In this document: positions 18,147 to 27,600 of the stretch, in pieces
How positions within the stretch are numbered: position 1 is the stretch's first letter
Layout of the letters: each line of letters opens with the position of its first letter
Assembly (NCBI RefSeq): GCF_017355955.1
Contig: NZ_JAFFID010000003.1
Span: 186,001-250,000 of the forward strand
DNA: 64,000 nt
Direction of reading: 5' to 3'
From: Sabulibacter ruber
GTDB taxonomy: Bacteria > Bacteroidota > Bacteroidia > Cytophagales > Hymenobacteraceae
Translations under genes and position numbers: made by a program
The notes under the pieces: model-generated
Databases searched by the model: none
What the model was told of the DNA's origin: nothing
Seen by the model: the letters and a program-made list of their open reading frames with translations, nothing else

Positions 18147-18176
18147 GCCAGTAAGAAATCTCTTACTGGCTTTTTT
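18147..18176 (+). terminator. terminator of tRNA-Glu
   Basis: Perfect stem GCCAGTAAGA / TCTTACTGGC around AATC, followed by TTTTTT. Confidence 0.92.
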
Positions 18177-18507
18177 CTTTTAACCGCTTACCTCTTTACG
18201 TACAACTTCTGCTTCTCTACCGTATTATATTACCAGGAAAGCCGATATCCGGGTGGGGCTTCTTGCCGATTCACCCAGCATAGGTTCAGTAGCTTGGACA
18301 GATCAGATGGGGCCTGTTACTCCGGTTGAAACATGTCTGGCCAGGCATGGTAAACAAGATCTCAGAAGGTCTGTTTCTCTGCTCCCCTCCTATTTACCCT
18401 TGCCACAACTTAATTTGGACATTAGTCTTACTTGATAAGTATCACACCAGTCGCGCAAGGAAGTGAGTTGATCAGGACGTGGAAGTGGCTCTTGGGATAA
18501 AATACGA
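18177..18507. other. non-coding left flank of cassette array
   Basis: No gene, RNA or clear repeat recognised. It lies between the tRNA-Glu terminator and the first attC-like site. Confidence 0.5.
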
Positions 18508-18567
18508 ACTTAACGTACTTAGCTGAATGGCGGCGGAGCCCGTCAACGTTTCGCCTAACCGTTAAAT
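18508..18567 (-). repeat. attC-like recombination site (distal end of array)
   Basis: 60 bp bounded on the plus strand by ACTTAAC (fits RYYYAAC) and GTTAAAT (fits GTTRRRY), with a partly self-complementary GC-rich middle. It sits 11 nt past the stop of the minus-strand cassette gene at 18579, where a cassette's own attC belongs. Confidence 0.55.
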
Positions 18568-18578
18568 GCTAGTGTTAT

Positions 18579-19004
18579 TTATTCTTCCTTTAACCTTGTC
18601 ACGCTTCCTCTTAATCCAGGTCTATATCTCCAATAGGCTTTCTTGGCGGAAATCCAGTTAGCGTCTTCGTCTCCAATTTCCCATTCGGGCTCATCAGCCC
18701 AATAATAGATATCTTCTTCTTTTTTGAATGTCACATCATAGATTACCCCATTATAGTCGGGTTGCAATGGATAGAAACTAAACCTGCAGACATCTTCAAA
18801 CTTCAACTCAAGTATTGTATTCTGATCAAATTGACGCTGAAATACTAGAGTAGCAACATTCTTATTGTCAAAGTGCATTGCTAATCTTTCATCTACGTAT
18901 TCTCTTGTCGATATATGGACATCACGCAAGCAACTGTCATGGAAGTATCCATAGTTATGCAGCAGTTCTTCTATATCAGCTTTTGTTATAATCTCTTTCC
19001 ACAT
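18579..19004 (-). CDS. hypothetical cassette protein
   Basis: A 141-residue soluble acidic protein, family not recognised. It begins MWKEIITKADIEELLHNYGYFHDSCLRDVHIS and contains aromatic-rich strands (ILELKFEDVCRFSFYPLQPDYNGVIYDVTF, EEDIYYWADEPEWEIGDED) and a basic C-terminus. The style (FHDSCL near the N-terminus, alternating strands, many W/Y) resembles small immunity-like or DUF-type proteins common in cassettes and toxin-immunity loci, but I could not assign a family. The sequence upstream of the ATG, CTCAGGCGCAA on the minus strand, looks like a decayed cassette core site. It is the last gene of the array. Confidence 0.65.
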   Translation of the reverse strand: MWKEIITKADIEELLHNYGYFHDSCLRDVHISTREYVDERLAMHFDNKNVATLVFQRQFDQNTILELKFEDVCRFSFYPLQPDYNGVIYDVTFKKEEDIYYWADEPEWEIGDEDANWISAKKAYWRYRPGLRGSVTRLKEE

Positions 19005-19173
19005 ATTTTCACTTGCGCCTGAGGGTTTGCAGCTTGGCGCAGGGCCAGATTTTCAGCACTAAAGCTCCTACGAAGAACAAATGTTTATTTTACAACATCA
19101 TTTCTAAGAAGCTCTTCAGCCCGCCTTTTACAAGCCGCAAACGAATAGGGGTTCGTTGTTTTTTATATTACCC

Positions 19174-19599
19174 TTAAAACTTTGATTCAAATTCCACAAT
19201 CCATTCAATCCCGTACTTGTCTCTAAACATTCCAAAGCATGATCCCTCAGGATTGTCTCCAATAGGCACTTCTATGTCCCCTTCTGCAGAAAGCCCATAA
19301 AATAATTTGTCAGCTTCTTCACGGCTTTCTGCACTAACAGATATTTTAGATCTATTTTCGTTTTCATTAACTTTTCCCATGAATCCGGGGACATCATTGC
19401 CAATTAAAACGTTATCACCAATTGGCAAAGAAATGTGCATTATCTTATTTGTCTCATCTTCTGCTACTGTATACTCAGGGTTCGATATATCTTTATAGCG
19501 TATGATTTTTGCAAACTTTCCGCCAAATACTGATCTGTAAAAGGTAAATGCTTCTTCGGCATTCCCATTGAAGTTAATGTGAGGATTAATTAGCGCCAT
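19174..19599 (-). CDS. VOC/PhnB-like protein in cassette array
   Basis: A 141-residue protein of the vicinal oxygen chelate superfamily, PhnB/YjdN-like. It begins MALINPHINFNGNAEEAFTFYRSVFGGKFAKIIRYKD, continues with IMHISLPIGDNVLIGNDVP and KISVSAESREEADKLFYGLSAEGDIEVPIGD, and ends SCFGMFRDKYGIEWIVEFESKF. The two beta-alpha-beta-beta-beta modules are complete. Members act as resistance proteins or have unknown substrates. I start at 19599 because family proteins begin there; a longer frame to 19692 runs into the recombination-site region. GTTAGAA on the minus strand lies about 25 nt upstream. Confidence 0.85.
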   Translation of the reverse strand: MALINPHINFNGNAEEAFTFYRSVFGGKFAKIIRYKDISNPEYTVAEDETNKIMHISLPIGDNVLIGNDVPGFMGKVNENENRSKISVSAESREEADKLFYGLSAEGDIEVPIGDNPEGSCFGMFRDKYGIEWIVEFESKF

Positions 19600-19757
19600 A
19601 GTTATTAAATTGATTCCCAGGGTTCTAACATACTGCTTAACAGGAAAAGGAATAAGGTGTAATCGCGTCATAAAAGAGGTTGATTGCGACAAAGGTTACA
19701 TGAATATGCTAGTATGAATTAGCGTAAGCCGCAATCACAATGAATCCAAACGTGATG

Positions 19758-19812
19758 GACTAACCGGCGGTGGTGGCCATAGACCAAGGCTAGAGTTTAG
19801 GTGTTGTTAGGC
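19758..19812 (-). repeat. probable attC-like site, less conserved
   Basis: Plus-strand GACTAAC at 19758 and GTTAGGC at 19806-19812. The GTTAGGC end lies 10 nt past the stop of the gene at 19822, as in the other sites, but the internal arms pair poorly. The true site may extend toward a second core near 19623 (TTCTAAC). Confidence 0.45.
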
Positions 19813-19821
19813 AAAGTTTTT

Positions 19822-20301
19822 CTAATTAAACTCTTCAAACAGCCAGTAGAATAAGTAGCCAACCAGTAACAGACGGAGCGCAATACTGATAAGAGAATAT
19901 TTTACGCTCCCGCTTTCTAAAGTTATTGGCAGGACATTTTGCTCAGTCCATTCGCGGTTCATTTGCATTCCGAACTGGTAGTTCTCTTTATCCTTTGTTT
20001 CTAGTTTAAGTACCTGACCAGGTCCGAAGGTTGTGTTGATTTTTACAAGCTGGGCCGATTCGATACTGTCAAGGGGAATGTCCCACTTACCGCATTTAAC
20101 CCTTTTGTCAGTCAGTAAGACTACAGCTCTCTGTGAAGTAGCCCAGTCCAAGCTTCTTTGTGTGGCTTTATTGCCTTTGGTCATTATTCCTTTTGAAGCG
20201 TCCGCTGCAAGTACAGTTTCATTAGGATATTGTGTAGAGTAGTTTCTCCTCACCTTTTCAGTACCGTAGATAGCGTCGGTTATTTTCTTCAGGATTTCCA
20301 T
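19822..20301 (-). CDS. hypothetical PH-like membrane protein in cassette array
   Basis: A 159-residue protein, family not firmly recognised. Residues 20-130 look like a bacterial PH-like beta barrel (ETVLAADASKGIMTKGNKATQRSLDWATSQRAVVLLTDKRVKCGKWDIPLDSIESAQLVKINTTFGPGQVLKLETKDKENYQFGM), and the last 25 residues form one transmembrane helix (LISIALRLLLVGYLFYWLFEEF). The function is unknown; membrane anchoring with the soluble part N-terminal is inferred. The ATG lies 20 nt downstream of the CGTTAGCC core of the adjacent attC-like site. Confidence 0.7.
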   Translation of the reverse strand: MEILKKITDAIYGTEKVRRNYSTQYPNETVLAADASKGIMTKGNKATQRSLDWATSQRAVVLLTDKRVKCGKWDIPLDSIESAQLVKINTTFGPGQVLKLETKDKENYQFGMQMNREWTEQNVLPITLESGSVKYSLISIALRLLLVGYLFYWLFEEFN

Positions 20302-20316
20302 TGTTGTTTTAAATTT

Positions 20317-20384
20317 GGCTAACGTACTGGGCTAAACTACGGCGAGGCCGTCGGCCGTAGCTTGTTGTTTATGCGATGTTGGGT
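20317..20384 (-). repeat. attC-like recombination site
   Basis: 68 bp bounded on the plus strand by GGCTAAC (one mismatch to RYYYAAC) and GTTGGGT (fits GTTRRRY). The interior contains complementary arms AACTACGGC and GGCCGTAGCTT around GAGGCCGTC, the expected hairpin of an attC. It overlaps the 3' end of the gene at 20332. Confidence 0.7.
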
Positions 20385-20910
20385 GCTGCAATTTTAATTC
20401 ACTAACCAATTGGCTTACTCTCTTTCTGTTCAGTCCAAACAGAGAAGGGAATCTACCATTTCCTGTGCCTATGTGTTTGACATTGATGTAGATGTAGTTT
20501 TCACTAGAAATCACAACCATCCTTTGCCCAAGCAAACCGTAAACCGAACTAATCTGTGCGGCAATCAGGTTTTTGTTCTTTTCAACAATTGTCCAACTCA
20601 AATTTTCTAAACAGGCGCTCACAGCCCTTTGATTGGTAGGAGCATCTAAACCTGTATAAACCTTCTGCAAATCATCTTCTATTAAGAATCTTAGCAATTG
20701 GTAGTTGAATAAGGTGCCTAGGACAATGAAGAGAGGCCACGTCGTAAATCCGCTAACCCGAGCTTCTTCATACTTCAGGGGTATAGCCGCTAATACCCAT
20801 AAGGCAAAAAATATGAACAAACCTGCTATTGAACTGGTTTTATCTTTCCAATAGTCTTCGTTGCGCAGTCTCTCTGTTTCTATGGATTTATTTATTAGCT
20901 CTTTATTCAT
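20332..20910 (-). CDS. hypothetical two-helix membrane protein in cassette array
   Basis: A 192-residue protein with two transmembrane helices (about 30-47 SIAGLFIFFALWVLAAIPL and 58-73 WPLFIVLGTLFNYQLL) and a cytoplasmic C-terminal domain (residues 80-175) of unknown family containing TNQRAVSACLENLSWTIVEKNKNLIAAQ. I start at the ATG at 20910, preceded by the core GTTAGGTGCAAC about 12 nt upstream; a longer frame to 20952 would read through the recombination site. The last 17 codons (QHPTSHKQQATADGLAVV) lie inside the downstream attC-like site, a feature seen in integron cassettes. Confidence 0.75.
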   Translation of the reverse strand: MNKELINKSIETERLRNEDYWKDKTSSIAGLFIFFALWVLAAIPLKYEEARVSGFTTWPLFIVLGTLFNYQLLRFLIEDDLQKVYTGLDAPTNQRAVSACLENLSWTIVEKNKNLIAAQISSVYGLLGQRMVVISSENYIYINVKHIGTGNGRFPSLFGLNRKRVSQLVSELKLQHPTSHKQQATADGLAVV

Positions 20911-20922
20911 TTTACTTGTTGC

Positions 20923-20990
20923 ACCTAACGGTTTCGTATAAACGACGCTCAAGGCCGTTGCTGAAGGGCGACGTTTATGCAGTATTAAGT
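20923..20990 (-). repeat. attC-like recombination site
   Basis: 68 bp from ACCTAAC (20923-20929) to ATTAAGT (20984-20990, one mismatch to GTTRRRY) on the plus strand. Inner arms GTATAAACGAC and GACGTTTATGC are complementary around an AAGGCCGTTGCTGAAG loop. It is identical in length to the site at 20317. Confidence 0.7.
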
Positions 20991-21002
20991 GCTGATATTT
21001 TA

Positions 21003-21494
21003 TTAATTTATTACTTCAGAAATGCTTTTAAGATAGAAATAATGAAAGGTTCCTTCCTGCACTCTAACATCAATTAGAGAAGATGGTGTCTTTAAACTTT
21101 TAAGAAGCTTATTTTTGCTCTTTTTATTTATTACTCCTTGTTCATAGAAATTGACAATTAAGTCAGAGTATTTTTGAGGCAATTCAACATCTACAAAAAC
21201 ACGAGGTACTACATAATAATAATTTTCTTTTGTATCTCTTAGTTTGATTATTTCTTGTACATCTTCAGGTCGTCCTTCAAAATGGAGTTTTGTCAAAAGG
21301 TCAACTAGTTCTTTATTAGTAGTTATCTCTCCTCTTACTACTCTTTCTGATAATTCCAAGTATGCAGGTCCAGAAATTAGTTCGTGACGCTTGAAAGTAT
21401 CTAGTGTTCTTGCTAAGGGATTGTTCTCCATTGTTTGAGAATATGACATAAAGTTTCCGCTACAAATCAAAAAGCAGATGATTAATAACCTCAT
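21003..21494 (-). CDS. hypothetical secreted protein in cassette array
   Basis: A 163-residue protein with an N-terminal signal peptide (MRLLIICFLICSGNFMSYSQ, cut after YSQ). The mature part is helical and acidic/basic mixed (LARTLDTFKRHELISGPAYLELSERVVRGEITTNKELVDLLTKLHF, then DVELPQKYSDLIVNFYEQGVINKKSKNKLLKSL). No family recognised. It is exported to the periplasm or beyond by inference. GTTAGGTGC lies 17 nt upstream of the ATG on the minus strand, the expected position of a cassette core. Confidence 0.7.
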   Translation of the reverse strand: MRLLIICFLICSGNFMSYSQTMENNPLARTLDTFKRHELISGPAYLELSERVVRGEITTNKELVDLLTKLHFEGRPEDVQEIIKLRDTKENYYYVVPRVFVDVELPQKYSDLIVNFYEQGVINKKSKNKLLKSLKTPSSLIDVRVQEGTFHYFYLKSISEVIN

Positions 21495-21511
21495 TTATGT
21501 AAATTATTTGC

Positions 21512-21575
21512 ACCTAACGTTTAGTATATGCAAAGGCCGCAGCGAGGCAAGGGTTTTGTATATACAGTGTTAGGC
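21512..21575 (-). repeat. attC-like recombination site (best copy)
   Basis: 64 bp bounded by ACCTAAC and GTTAGGC, both perfect fits to RYYYAAC / GTTRRRY. Inner arms GTATATGCAAA and TTTTGTATATAC pair with extrahelical bases around a GGCCGCAGCGAGGC loop, the classical attC architecture. Confidence 0.8.
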
Positions 21576-21654
21576 AACCGTTATTTATTTTTTATTTTGC
21601 TCTGGTTTCTAAAGTATAGGTATCCAGAACATAATAACGGTTCTAATTATTTAT

Positions 21655-21909
21655 CTACTGAAGCATATTATTGAGGTTGAACTTAAATTCATCATAAGTT
21701 TCATAGGTGAAATCTGGAATGGTGCTAAAATCATATTTATCCACTTCGCTTAAACCAAATTTATTATCAAATAGCTGAATACAATAAAATTTATCATCCT
21801 TCCAGATATCAATCATATAAGCACCAGAATCAAATGTGTGTACATCTGTTTTTTGGATTTTTGTATTAAGTTTTAGCTCTTCAATAATCTTCTCGACAAT
21901 TTCTTTCAT
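21655..21909 (-). CDS. small hypothetical cassette protein
   Basis: An 84-residue soluble protein, family not recognised. It begins MKEIVEKIIEELKLNTKIQKTDVHTFDSGAYMIDIWKDDKFYCIQLFDNKFGLSEVDKYDFSTIPDFTYETYDEFKFNLNNML. It is acidic, with predicted helix-beta-beta-beta-helix order, of the kind often seen in small immunity or structural cassette proteins. It is the first gene of the array; a GTTAGGC core lies 9 nt upstream of its ATG on the minus strand. Confidence 0.65.
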   Translation of the reverse strand: MKEIVEKIIEELKLNTKIQKTDVHTFDSGAYMIDIWKDDKFYCIQLFDNKFGLSEVDKYDFSTIPDFTYETYDEFKFNLNNMLQ

Positions 21910-21918
21910 TATAATGTT

Positions 21919-21925
21919 GCCTAAC
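21919..21925 (-). other. cassette core site at proximal end of array
   Basis: Plus-strand GCCTAAC, i.e. GTTAGGC on the minus strand, directly upstream of the first cassette gene. A poor partner GTTATCT lies at 21949. It may be an attI-like site or half of a disrupted attC. Confidence 0.45.
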
Positions 21926-22068
21926 TACTGTATATACCACAACATACGGTTATCTGCACTATGTATGTAACTCCAGCAGCTTGCTTTCGAGCCATCATGG
22001 TGGCTGTGTTTAAGAAGTAGTGTAGACAGGTACATGATCATATATGTTGTAGCTAATGTAACAGTTTG

Positions 22069-22165
22069 CTAGAGATTATCCAGCGAGCTGATGATCTTAT
22101 CTAGGGCGTGAGCGGTGAGGTGGGTGTAGATCTTGGTGGTTTTGCTGTACTTGATCCAAACGGCC
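22069..22165 (-). pseudogene. C-terminal remnant of a tyrosine recombinase
   Basis: On the minus strand the frame ending in TAG at 22069-22071 reads KTTKIYTHLTAHALDKIISS then LDNL, the typical C-terminal end of Bacteroidota Xer/integrase proteins (SSKTTEIYTHLT...LDKIKSPLDNL). The segment contains the catalytic Tyr of IYTH. Just upstream the frame shifts (an alternative frame gives GSST before AK), and everything N-terminal is missing. It is a decayed fragment adjacent to the cassette array. Confidence 0.65.
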
Positions 22166-22172
22166 CCTCTTT

Positions 22173-22493
22173 CAGGCGCTTAGAGATAAAGGGGTAGCGA
22201 TTTAAGACTTGGTGCCATTTGAGCATTACCATACCTATGACCTCAATAAACGGGGCTTGAAAAAGCTACCTGGCCAGCCTGCGAACCAAACCGCCACTAT
22301 CGTCGGAAATCAGATTGCATTCACCCGGGATGAAACTATCTTTATGGACATATTCCAGAAATATTCGTTGGAGGAGATCTGGGAACTTGCCCATAGCTCA
22401 GGGTTTGAGCCTGTTTACTCCTGCTCTGATCCGAAGGACTGGTTTATGGATACGTTCTGGGCCGCGGTTTTAAGGCTGGATTTTCTAAACTAA
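22173..22493 (+). pseudogene. truncated egtD (histidine N-alpha-methyltransferase), C-terminal part
   Basis: Residues matching only the last third of EgtD: FEHYHTYDLNKRGLKKLPGQPANQTATIVGNQIAF, then ETIFMDIFQKYSLEEIWELAHSSGFEPVYSCSDPKDWFMDTFWAAVLR. Homology can be followed back to about 22173 (QALRDKGVAI) but is interrupted by an in-frame TAA at 22203-22205. The SAM-binding N-terminal two thirds are absent. A start at TTG 22209 would give a 94-residue fragment with no methyltransferase motif. egtB follows after 7 bp, so the original order was egtD-egtB. Confidence 0.85.
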
Positions 22494-22500
22494 GACGAAA

Positions 22501-23655
22501 ATGAATAATCTATTGGAGCAATACAGGGTAGTAAGGAAACTCACCGAGGAGATCTGCGCCCCCCTGGAGAAAGAGGATTATGTGGTGCAGCCCATCGGGG
22601 ACGTTAGCCCTCCCAAGTGGCACCTGGGGCACACGGCCTGGTTTTTCGAGACGTTCGTGCTCTTGCCCAACCTACCCGGCTACCGCGAGTATGACCCGCA
22701 ATATAACTTCGTCTTCAACAGTTACTATGAGACGGTGGGCGCCCGGGTGGTGCGCACGGACAGGGGCAACCTGAGCCGTCCCTCGGTGGAAGATGTGTAT
22801 TCCTATCGCCGCCATGTAGACAGGGGCATGGAGCACCTGCTGCAAACAGATCAGTTACCTTCAGATGTTTCTGAACTCATCATCCTGGGGCTTAATCATG
22901 AGCAGCAGCACCAGGAACTACTCTACACCGATATTAAGTACATCCTTGGCCACAACCCCCTGCTGCCGGTTTACAGCCCTCAGGTAAAAGTAAGTCAATC
23001 CCAGAATTCCACAGACGAGTTCCTGACCCTGGAAGCAGGGGTGTACGATATAGGCTTTGAAGGGGAAGGCTTCTGCTTTGACAATGAGTTGGGCCGGCAT
23101 AAGGTGTACCTGCAGGAGTACAGGATAGCCCAAAACCTAGTCACCAACGGAGAATACCTGGCTTTTATAGAGGCCGGAGGCTACCGCGACTTCCGATTCT
23201 GGCACGCCGAAGGCTGGGATTGGGTCAGGCAAAAGAACGCCAGCCAGCCCCTGTACTGGCACCAGATGGACGGAAAGTGGATGCACTACACGCTTGCCGG
23301 CTTGCAGGAAATTCAGCTAAGTGAACCCGTCTGCCACGTCAGTTACTACGAGGCGGCCGCCTACGCCGCCTGGAAAGGGAAACGGCTGCCCACAGAGGCG
23401 GAGTGGGAAGTCGCTGCCGACAGGTTCTCCTGGGGCACCCGTTGGGAATGGACTAACAGCGCTTACCTGCCCTACCCCGGATTTACCCGGGCCCCGGGTG
23501 CAGTTGGGGAATACAACGGAAAGTTCATGGTGAACCAGATGGTGCTGCGCGGCGCCTCAGTGGCCACGCCCGCCCGTCACAGCCGCAAGACCTATCGCAA
23601 TTTCTTCCACCCGCAGCACCAATGGCAGTTCACCGGAATCAGGCTCGCTGAGTAA
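22501..23655 (+). CDS. egtB: ergothioneine biosynthesis protein EgtB
   Basis: A 384-residue iron-dependent sulfoxide synthase. The N-terminal DinB-like domain carries [15 protein letters not shown] (His44) and [15 protein letters not shown] (His133, His137), the three-His iron site. The C-terminal FGE-sulfatase domain has [59 protein letters not shown] and [20 protein letters not shown]. EgtB joins hercynine with cysteine or gamma-glutamylcysteine. It needs hercynine from EgtD, but the adjacent egtD is truncated, so either an intact egtD lies elsewhere or the pathway relies on imported hercynine. The length is normal and the sequence is intact. Confidence 0.95.
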   Translation: MNNLLEQYRVVRKLTEEICAPLEKEDYVVQPIGDVSPPKWHLGHTAWFFETFVLLPNLPGYREYDPQYNFVFNSYYETVGARVVRTDRGNLSRPSVEDVYSYRRHVDRGMEHLLQTDQLPSDVSELIILGLNHEQQHQELLYTDIKYILGHNPLLPVYSPQVKVSQSQNSTDEFLTLEAGVYDIGFEGEGFCFDNELGRHKVYLQEYRIAQNLVTNGEYLAFIEAGGYRDFRFWHAEGWDWVRQKNASQPLYWHQMDGKWMHYTLAGLQEIQLSEPVCHVSYYEAAAYAAWKGKRLPTEAEWEVAADRFSWGTRWEWTNSAYLPYPGFTRAPGAVGEYNGKFMVNQMVLRGASVATPARHSRKTYRNFFHPQHQWQFTGIRLAE

Positions 23656-24138
23656 TCAGGCTATTTTATGAAAAGATTGCCCAAAAAATACCTGAAATTC
23701 ACCAACACCCTATTCGTCGTCTTCTAGATGACTTTGCTAAGGCCTTTTGTGAACATTCTTTGAAGCTATGGTTTTAATGAAGGTTGGCTTGCCAAAGCAA
23801 GTCACGCGTAATACGTGATGTTTCCGGCGGCCAGCCACGCTGGCTTCCTTATCATTCTGGTATCCCGGGGTTTGGCAGAAAAGGTAGTTGCCAGGAATTA
23901 AGTATTTACTTTCTTAAGAAGAATGGTAGAGGAAAAGGTTCCCTAGTCAAAGGTGGGATTCAGTTTCAAAGTATGAATAAACACTCTGGTAGAAGTTTTT
24001 GTACTAGCTTACGATGTAACCTCTACGTTAGCTATTCTATACCTCTAAGGGCTTATTAATATTTGCTTTACTTATGGAAAAATTAGTGGTTCAAGGGGAG
24101 AGATACATGAAACTAGTCAAGGCTTGAGGTACTATGAC
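23656..24138. repeat. non-coding spacer with REP-like palindromes
   Basis: No gene. Palindromes occur close together around 23790-23870: CACGCGTAATACGTG and GCCAGCCACGCTGGC. They resemble the palindromes in the 14.9-15.2 kb cluster in style but not in sequence. Confidence 0.5.
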
Positions 24139-24405
24139 CTAATTGTTCCACTCCTTGTCAAACTCTTCTTTTGGTATGATGTAATTATCAAATTCAGCCA
24201 AGTCTAGACTCTGATCACTCAGCATTCCAAAATCATCAGCAGGGTTCTCCAGGCTATACTTTAGTCTTTTGCCATTGCTATAAACTTCAATTTGCCGAAT
24301 GGGCCACCCTGTTGGATCTACTTCAAAATAGTAAACAGGAATGCCCCATTCTTCATTTTCATAGAACACAACTTCATCCCAACTTCTTTTATAATACATG
24401 TTCAT
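24139..24405 (-). CDS. small DUF6881-like protein
   Basis: An 88-residue soluble acidic protein starting MNMYYKRSWDEVVFYENEEWGIPVYYFEVDPTGWPIRQIEVYSNGKRLKYSLENPADDFGM and ending YIIPKEEFDKEWNN. The pattern (W near the start, YFEVD..WPIRQIEVYxNGKxLKY) resembles the DUF6881 group of small proteins found in immunity-type loci. I start at 24405 because upstream residues to 24489 are hydrophobic and unconserved. It stands alone, near an accessory region. Confidence 0.65.
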   Translation of the reverse strand: MNMYYKRSWDEVVFYENEEWGIPVYYFEVDPTGWPIRQIEVYSNGKRLKYSLENPADDFGMLSDQSLDLAEFDNYIIPKEEFDKEWNN

Positions 24406-24632
24406 CTTGATAAAAGAAATTCTATAAAAAAAACTGACAGGGATAGAAAGTCCAGTTACCATCCGGTAAGTAGTTAGACCTTGCTCCACAATTAACTTGA
24501 AGTATTTGACCAGACACTCTTTTGCTTTCTAATTTATTTTATAAAGCTCATCTACTGAAGCACTATAAATCCATATATTTACCTTACTCAATATTTTATA
24601 CCAACCTAAGTCTTTATTTGAAAAGGGTATAC

Positions 24633-27600
24633 ATGAAAAAACTTCTACTGCTGATTTTAACGCTGATTCCATATTTCTATTCATTTGCTCAAAACTCCCC
24701 ATATCAGAAAAAGTTTGAAATAGGTAGTGTGCCTGCTATGAATATTTATAGCATGGCGATGGATAACGAAAAAAACTTCTACCTAACAGAAATGTCCAGA
24801 GTTGTGAAAGTGAAGGACGGAAAAATTCTTTTGGACTTCAGGGTAAATGTAGAGGATTACAATGCCGGGTATAATAATAGTGAGGGTGTGTTTTTAAGTC
24901 TGGTGGTTGATCAGGAACAATTCATCTATATTCTAAACGCACAGCAAAAACGCATTGAAAAGCATGATCAGAAAGGTAAGCTTATAAAGACGTTCCCTCC
25001 AGTAGAAGAAGAGATTTCTGGAGCAAATCTGAGGATACTTCTTGATCGAAATGATCATGTCACTCTATTTGATCCTATTAACCGGAAGGTTCACGTATAT
25101 AACTCAGAAGGCGTTGTTCTAGAAACTATTACACTTGAAAACCCTAATCCAATCTGGAATTCAGATTACATAAACCTCACCTTTGATAACCAGAATAATT
25201 TTTATGTAGCTGAGGTCCAAACAAGTGCATGGAGTCCAACTGCCTACATAACACTCCTGAACCGTGAGGGTAAGATCATACAGCGTATCAGCGATGCTGT
25301 TATGAAAGAAACCGGGTTTAACAAGTCTTACGCCATAGCAATAGAGGTAGATAAAAACGGTGACCTCTACGCCTACAACAACGGTTCCATATACATCAAT
25401 ACAATCAATTGGCCTATCGTTGTCTTTTCTCCAGATGGCACTTTGAAAAAAAGACTTCCAATCAATGCGGAAAGGGGAAGTTTGATTTTTTTCGATGATG
25501 AGAATAATATGTACATGAAAATGGTTAGTACAACTGGAGACCACATCTTGAAATATGATCAGGAGCATAAGTTGGTTGAAAGAATAGGTAACCAGAGACG
25601 CCCTTATGAAGTTACCTTTGATAAACTTGACAATTTCTATGTACTGGATCATATAAAAGGACAACTCATTAAATACAATGCAGCAGGGGAGGAAGATAAA
25701 ACCTTTAAACTAAACGTTGCTTATCTCCTGAACCCTTTAACAGTTACAATAGATGAAAAGGGCTTTATTTATATTTTAGAATACTACGGTTCATTCTCCC
25801 ACATCAAAAAATTTGATTCTGAAGGGAAGCAGATCACAACGTTTGTAGGCCCAAAGCCGGGTCTCTACCATGGTACTCAAAGACAGTATGTCACAGCAGG
25901 TTTAGCAGTTGACCATGAAGGTAATATCTATGTAACCAGCTATGAAAATGGCGATAATCACGCCTTATTGAAACTAGATTCAAATGGAAAAACTATCGCA
26001 AAAATTGGACCTGTTGGGAAAGGCCTCGGACAATTACATAGGCCCTCAGATGTTACGGTAGATGCGGCCGGAAATGTCTTTGTCTTAGATTTAAATGGCA
26101 AACGGATACAGAAATTTTCCTCTTCCGGAAAGTTTATCCAACAATACGGTTCCTTTGATGTGAAAGAAGAAGATTACTATGCTATTCGTTCCAGTATCTC
26201 TTCAGATGCATTCGGGAATATTCTGGTAGCTACACTGGGAGACAGCCATTTAGGCGTAAGAGGTGCTTATGTAAAATATTATGACCTGACCGGGAGGTTG
26301 AATTTTGCCCTCCCCATCAACACACCAAGTGTGGCTATGAACAAAAGCGGCAGCCTATTGGCCATGGCTGACCCGCAATATGATATAGTCACAGTCTATT
26401 CAACTGCATCGCCTAAAGAATACAACCTGATTGAGGGCAACATCTTCCTTGATAATAACTTTAACTGTGTGGTTGATGCCAATGAAACCCAACTTGCCGA
26501 TATCATTGTGAAAGCCGAGCCGGGCCCGTACTATGGGGCAACGGATGAGAATGGCAACTACCGGCTCCTGGTGGGAAAAGGCACTTATACAGTAAGGCCG
26601 CTGGCAGAAAATACCTCAGGCAAATCCCTGACCACCACCTGTATGTCTGGTGACGCTGCCCGAGGGGTTCACTTTGAGAGCTTTGGCAACTATTCTGCCG
26701 GCAACAACTTCGGGACCAAAGTCACCCTATCCCCCTATCTCAACGTAAGTGTTTCCTCTGACCGCCGGCGTAGGTGCTTCCGCAACACCACTACAGTCTC
26801 TTACTCAAACACTGGCTTTGCGGCTGCTTCCAATGCACAGGTGACAGTACGCCTGCCAGAATTTGTCTCCTTTATTTCTGCCAGTGTGCCGCATACTAAG
26901 GACGAGGACGGGAATTTTGTTTTCCAACTTGGTAACCTGCAGCCTAACCAACGCGGCACTATCACCATCACAGATTCGGTTTCCTGTGCCGACCCCACAA
27001 TCCGGGGACTTACGGTTTGCACCAAAGCCTGGATCACCCCTTCCAACTCTTACCCTTTTGAGTCTGGTTACAGCAAGGCAGACATGGTGATCACCGGCAG
27101 TGATCTGGGTGAGGGCCAAACCCGGTTTGTGGTGAAAAACCAGGGCGCAGGCGATATGGCAGATAGCCTTTCATTCCGTGTTTTTCAGGACCTGGAGCTC
27201 TCCCTTTCCAGCAAGTACAAGCTTTCTGCTGGCGACAGCTTGGTGCTGCGCTTCCCCACCGATGGCCGGGTAGTGCGGGTGGAGGCAGACCAGCCCCAAG
27301 GTCACCCGCTCAAGACTCTGGCCAGCGCCAATCTGGAAATACAGGCCCGGAACAACGGTATCCCTGCCCTGCCCATGATGGCGTTCCCTCCCGATGATGC
27401 CGAGCCAGAAATCACCGAAGAATGCCTTCCCATCATTGACTCCTTTGACCCCAATGACAAACAAGTAATTCCGGTGGGGCAAACCGCTGAGCACTACACT
27501 CCTACCAACACCCCGCTGCGCTACACCGTCAGGTTCCAGAACACGGGCACAGACTACGCTTACCGGGTGGTAGTGGTAGATACCTTGTCGGCAGATCTGG

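Noticed and set aside
22209-22493. Complete small gene upstream of egtB
   Set aside because: The sequence matches only the EgtD C-terminus and needs a TTG start after an in-frame stop.
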